Of a DNA stretch of 47,761 bases, positions 45,099-47,761 are shown piece after piece. The stretch is taken from the NCBI RefSeq assembly GCF_023241715.1, contig NZ_JALQCW010000047.1, positions 1-47,761 on the forward strand. The letters run 5' to 3'. This DNA is from Pseudomonas morbosilactucae. GTDB lineage: Bacteria; Pseudomonadota; Gammaproteobacteria; Pseudomonadales; Pseudomonadaceae. Below the pieces are notes generated by a model. The model ran no database searches, was not told the DNA's origin, and saw nothing but the letters and a program-made list of their open reading frames with translations. Both the position numbers and the translations under genes were made by a program. Each line of letters begins with the position of its first letter. Positions within the stretch are counted from its first letter, which is position 1.

Positions 45099-45775
45099 TG
45101 GCTCGTGAGCAAGACGATTTGCTGCGACGGGGCATCGGCATGACCTCCCAGCGCACCCGGGAACGCCTTATTCAACGTTTGTACGATGAGGGGCTGTCCA
45201 ACCCACAGGTCCTGGAAGTCATTCGTCGCACACCGCGTCACCTGTTCGTCGATGAAGCCTTGGCGCATCGTGCCTATGAAGACACGGCGCTGCCCATCGG
45301 CCATAACCAGACCATCTCCCAGCCTTATATGGTGGCCCGCATGAGCGAGTTGCTGCTGGAGGCGGGGCCGCTGGACAAGGTGCTGGAGATCGGTACCGGC
45401 TCAGGTTACCAGACGGCGGTGTTGTCGCAATTGGTCGAGCGGGTGTTTTCGGTCGAGCGGATCAAGGTCCTGCAAGACCGGGCCAAGGAACGTCTGCAGG
45501 AGTTGAACCTGCGTAACGTGGTGTTCCGCTGGGGCGATGGCTGGGAGGGGTGGCCGGCATTGGCGCCTTACAACGGCATCATCGTGACCGCCGTGGCGAC
45601 CGATGTGCCCCAGGCGTTGCTGGATCAGCTCGCACCGGGTGGTCGCCTGGTGATCCCCGTCGGTGCGGGCGAAGTGCAGCAGTTGATGCTGATCGTTCGT
45701 GAGGAGCAAGGTTTTTCACGGCATATTCTGGGGGCCGTGCGTTTCGTGCCATTGCTCAATGGGCCGTTGGCCTGA
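45098..45775 (+). CDS. pcm: Protein-L-isoaspartate O-methyltransferase
   Basis: A 225-residue SAM-dependent repair enzyme that methylates isoaspartyl residues in aged proteins. The core begins MTSQRTRERLIQRLYDEGLS; TISQPYMVARMSELLL and the SAM motif VLEIGTGSGYQTAVLSQLV follow. The ATG at 45098 overlaps the surE stop; a second ATG 14 codons later gives the shorter 211-residue form seen in some relatives, and I cannot decide between them. The surE-pcm-nlpD-rpoS order is classic for gammaproteobacteria. Confidence 0.95.
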   Translation: MAREQDDLLRRGIGMTSQRTRERLIQRLYDEGLSNPQVLEVIRRTPRHLFVDEALAHRAYEDTALPIGHNQTISQPYMVARMSELLLEAGPLDKVLEIGTGSGYQTAVLSQLVERVFSVERIKVLQDRAKERLQELNLRNVVFRWGDGWEGWPALAPYNGIIVTAVATDVPQALLDQLAPGGRLVIPVGAGEVQQLMLIVREEQGFSRHILGAVRFVPLLNGPLA

Positions 45776-45971
45776 GCATTTGTTGGCATGGGGTGAATTC
45801 TGTTTGATCGCCCGGGTCGAAGGCTGCGGTCTGGTCGAATCGGTCAACCCATCTACCGGCCTGCTTCTTGCGTTTTGCCAGCGGTAAAGCACCGGCAGCC
45901 AGTTATACTTGCGACATTTCATGCCTGAGCCAGGCAATCTTTATCGTCAACCACCACAAAGGGAGCGGCGG

Positions 45972-46805
45972 GTGAGTCTCACAGTCATTGCGCAGCGTAT
46001 GGGTATCACAAGCTTTCAGCGACTGATGATTGGCCTTGTCTTGAGTTCCTTGTTGGTCGGTTGCTCCAGCACCAAATCCAGCAGTGTGCGAGTCGTCGAT
46101 CGCAACAGCGCGGTTGCCCAGCGTCCAACCGTGACCACTGGCCAATACGTGGTTCGTCGTGGCGATACCTTGTTTTCGATTGCCTTCCGTTATGGTTGGG
46201 ACTACAAGGCGCTGGCCGCGCGTAACAACATTCCAGAACCGTTCACCATTCATCCCGGGCAGACGATTCGCTTCGACGGTCGCTCGGGTGCGGCACCGAC
46301 CACGGTAGTGACCACGTCCCAATCCAGTGCTTCCTCGTCCAGTAAAACCACCGTGACCCGGCGTCCGGTGGGCGTTGCGCCGGCCACGCCGAGCAAATCC
46401 ACGCCGGCACCTTTGCCGCCGGCAGGCCCGGCCCCAACGGGCTGGGGATGGCCTGCAAACGGCATTCTTATTGGAAAATTCTCTTCAAACGGTAGTTTGA
46501 ATAAAGGCATTGATATCGCCGGGGATTTGGGACAGCCTGTTTTAGCTGCGTCTGATGGGACGGTGGTTTACGCCGGGAGTGGCTTAAGGGGCTACGGCGA
46601 ATTAGTCATCATCAAACACAACGAAACCTACGTCAGCGCCTACGGCCACAACCGCAGGCTCCTGGTTCGGGAGGGGCAGCAGGTCAAAGTTGGGCAAACA
46701 ATTGCGGAGATGGGGTCAACTGGTACAGACCGGGTGAAACTGCACTTTGAGATTCGCCGACAAGGTAAACCTGTAGATCCGTTGCAATTCCTGCCACGTC
46801 GTTGA
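45972..46805 (+). CDS. nlpD: NlpD-like lipoprotein, LysM plus degenerate LytM/M23 domain
   Basis: A 277-residue envelope lipoprotein from GTG 45972, which has GGGAG six bases upstream; an upstream ATG at 45921 has no such site. The lipobox LVGC (28-31) ends a short signal peptide. A LysM peptidoglycan-binding domain follows (YVVRRGDTLFSIAFRYGWDY then NNIPEPFTIHPGQTIRF), then a Pro/Ser/Thr linker. The M23 domain runs from KGIDIAGDLGQPVLAASDG to LHFEIRRQGKPVDPL. The first zinc His of active LytM enzymes is replaced (LNKGID), so it is probably an amidase activator rather than a peptidase, like E. coli NlpD. In pseudomonads rpoS promoters lie in this gene. Confidence 0.93.
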   Translation: MSLTVIAQRMGITSFQRLMIGLVLSSLLVGCSSTKSSSVRVVDRNSAVAQRPTVTTGQYVVRRGDTLFSIAFRYGWDYKALAARNNIPEPFTIHPGQTIRFDGRSGAAPTTVVTTSQSSASSSSKTTVTRRPVGVAPATPSKSTPAPLPPAGPAPTGWGWPANGILIGKFSSNGSLNKGIDIAGDLGQPVLAASDGTVVYAGSGLRGYGELVIIKHNETYVSAYGHNRRLLVREGQQVKVGQTIAEMGSTGTDRVKLHFEIRRQGKPVDPLQFLPRR

Positions 46806-46910
46806 TCTGTTACAAGCCTGTTCCGTCGCGTAGAGGGGACAGGTTCCAGCGTTGCCAAGGATAGAGGCGCCGCTTGAGCCTGAGGTCGAACTCACCAAAG
46901 GACTATAACA

Positions 46911-47761
46911 ATGGCTCTCAGTAAAGAAGTGCCGGAGTTTGACATCGACGATGAGGTTCTCCTTATGGAGACCAGCATCGATATGGATTCGATGTCGAAT
47001 AATGAGGGGGCAACTCCACCTTCCGTTCGCGCCAAATCCAAAAGCTCCGCTTCACTCAAGCAACACAAATACATTGATTACACGCGAGCGCTCGACGCGA
47101 CGCAGTTGTACCTCAATGAAATCGGCTTTTCCCCATTGCTCTCACCCGAGGAAGAAGTTCACTTTGCGCGTTTGTCGCAGAGTGGCGATCCGGCGGGGCG
47201 CAAGCGCATGATTGAAAGCAACTTGCGATTGGTGGTGAAAATCGCCCGTCGTTATGTCAATCGTGGGCTCTCGCTGTTGGACCTGATCGAAGAGGGCAAC
47301 CTCGGCTTGATCCGAGCGGTGGAGAAATTCGATCCGGAACGGGGCTTCCGCTTCTCGACCTACGCCACTTGGTGGATTCGTCAAACCATCGAACGCGCGA
47401 TCATGAACCAGACCCGGACCATCCGGTTGCCGATTCATGTGGTCAAAGAGCTCAACGTCTACCTTCGGGCCGCCCGCGAGCTGACTCAAAAACTCGATCA
47501 CGAACCCTCGCCCGAAGAAATCGCCAACCTGCTGGAGAAACCGGTAGGAGAGGTCAAGCGCATGCTCGGCCTGAATGAGCGGGTTTCTTCGGTTGATGTC
47601 TCGCTGGGTCCGGATTCGGATAAAACCCTGCTAGACACCCTGACGGACGACCGTCCGACCGATCCATGTGAACTGTTGCAGGATGACGACCTGTCCCAAA
47701 GCATCGATCAGTGGCTGTGTGAACTCACCGAAAAGCAGCGCGAAGTAGTCGTGCGACGTTT
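46911..47761 (+). CDS. rpoS: RNA polymerase sigma factor RpoS (3' end outside window)
   Basis: The stationary-phase/general stress sigma factor, open to the right edge with 283 full codons of the usual about 335. ATG 46911 is preceded by AAAGGA with 8-base spacing. The acidic N-terminus MALSKEVPEFDIDDEVLLME leads to region 1.2 (DATQLYLNEIGFSPLLSPEE). Region 2 follows: NLRLVVKIARRYVNRGLSLL, DLIEEGNLGLIRAVEKFD, then GFRFSTYATWWIRQTIERAI. Region 3 contains TRTIRLPIHVVKELNVYLRA. The visible part stops at ELTEKQREVVVRRF, the start of region 4. The leader (46806-46910) has a CCTGTTCC/GGGACAGG stem that could affect translation. Confidence 0.97.
   Translation, partial: MALSKEVPEFDIDDEVLLMETSIDMDSMSNNEGATPPSVRAKSKSSASLKQHKYIDYTRALDATQLYLNEIGFSPLLSPEEEVHFARLSQSGDPAGRKRMIESNLRLVVKIARRYVNRGLSLLDLIEEGNLGLIRAVEKFDPERGFRFSTYATWWIRQTIERAIMNQTRTIRLPIHVVKELNVYLRAARELTQKLDHEPSPEEIANLLEKPVGEVKRMLGLNERVSSVDVSLGPDSDKTLLDTLTDDRPTDPCELLQDDDLSQSIDQWLCELTEKQREVVVRR

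Noticed and set aside
45875..45909. TTGCCA and TATACT as an nlpD promoter
   Set aside because: The spacing is 23 bases, too long for sigma-70; TATACT may be a -10 but has no matching -35.

Overview
The window is a 47.8-kb piece of a Pseudomonas chromosome, most likely from the P. fluorescens group. The evidence is the GC-rich, GC3-biased coding, the near-complete synteny (from memory) with the rpoS-to-csdA region of P. aeruginosa, and GTAGGAGC...GCTCCTAC palindromic repeats between genes, which are typical of fluorescent pseudomonads. Nearly everything is core housekeeping. The exceptions are a short AT-richer island of about 2.8 kb and the intergenic repeats.

Layout. (1) 1-3664: the end of tcdA, a four-unit tandem repeat array, then leftward csdE-csdA (sulfur transfer), dapD (lysine/DAP synthesis) and an ArsC-like reductase. 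(2) 3665-5545: a rightward CPA1-type cation/proton antiporter, preceded by a long inverted repeat and a possible 34-codon ORF. (3) About 5546-8358: an accessory island with a badly decayed AAA ATPase pseudogene, scraps of another gene, an unrecognised four-helix membrane protein and a small ORF behind it. (4) 8359-13125: leftward map-glnD-dapC. (5) 13363-28178: rightward rpsB-tsf, pyrH-frr-uppS-cdsA-dxr-rseP-bamA-skp-lpxD-fabZ-lpxA-lpxB-rnhB. This covers translation, isoprenoid and phospholipid precursors, outer-membrane assembly and lipid A synthesis, with many overlapping or touching genes. (6) 28248-39669: dnaE, accA, tilS, pyrG, kdsA, eno, ftsB, ispD. (7) 39723-42779: a divergent LysR regulator, class III alcohol dehydrogenase (adhC) and S-formylglutathione hydrolase, the last broken by a one-base frameshift. 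(8) 42833-47761: ispF-truD-surE-pcm-nlpD and the first 283 codons of rpoS, cut by the window edge.

The genes work together in a few themes. Envelope building: uppS, cdsA, rseP, bamA, skp, lpxD/A/B, fabZ, kdsA, accA, ftsB, nlpD. MEP isoprenoid pathway: dxr, ispD and ispF, spread over three clusters. DAP/lysine: dapC, dapD. Information processing: rpsB, tsf, frr, map, tilS, truD, dnaE, rnhB, rpoS. Nitrogen sensing: glnD. Formaldehyde detoxification: LysR regulator, adhC and a damaged hydrolase.

I found no convincing new defence or mobile system. The points most worth a second look are: repeat ends that supply the stop codons of three genes; the frameshifted S-formylglutathione hydrolase; the decaying AAA gene and neighbouring orphan membrane gene in the island; and a terminator-like hairpin whose T-run directly abuts the ispF start codon. 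No window-wide statistics or database searches were possible; all homology calls are from recognising protein sequence by eye.
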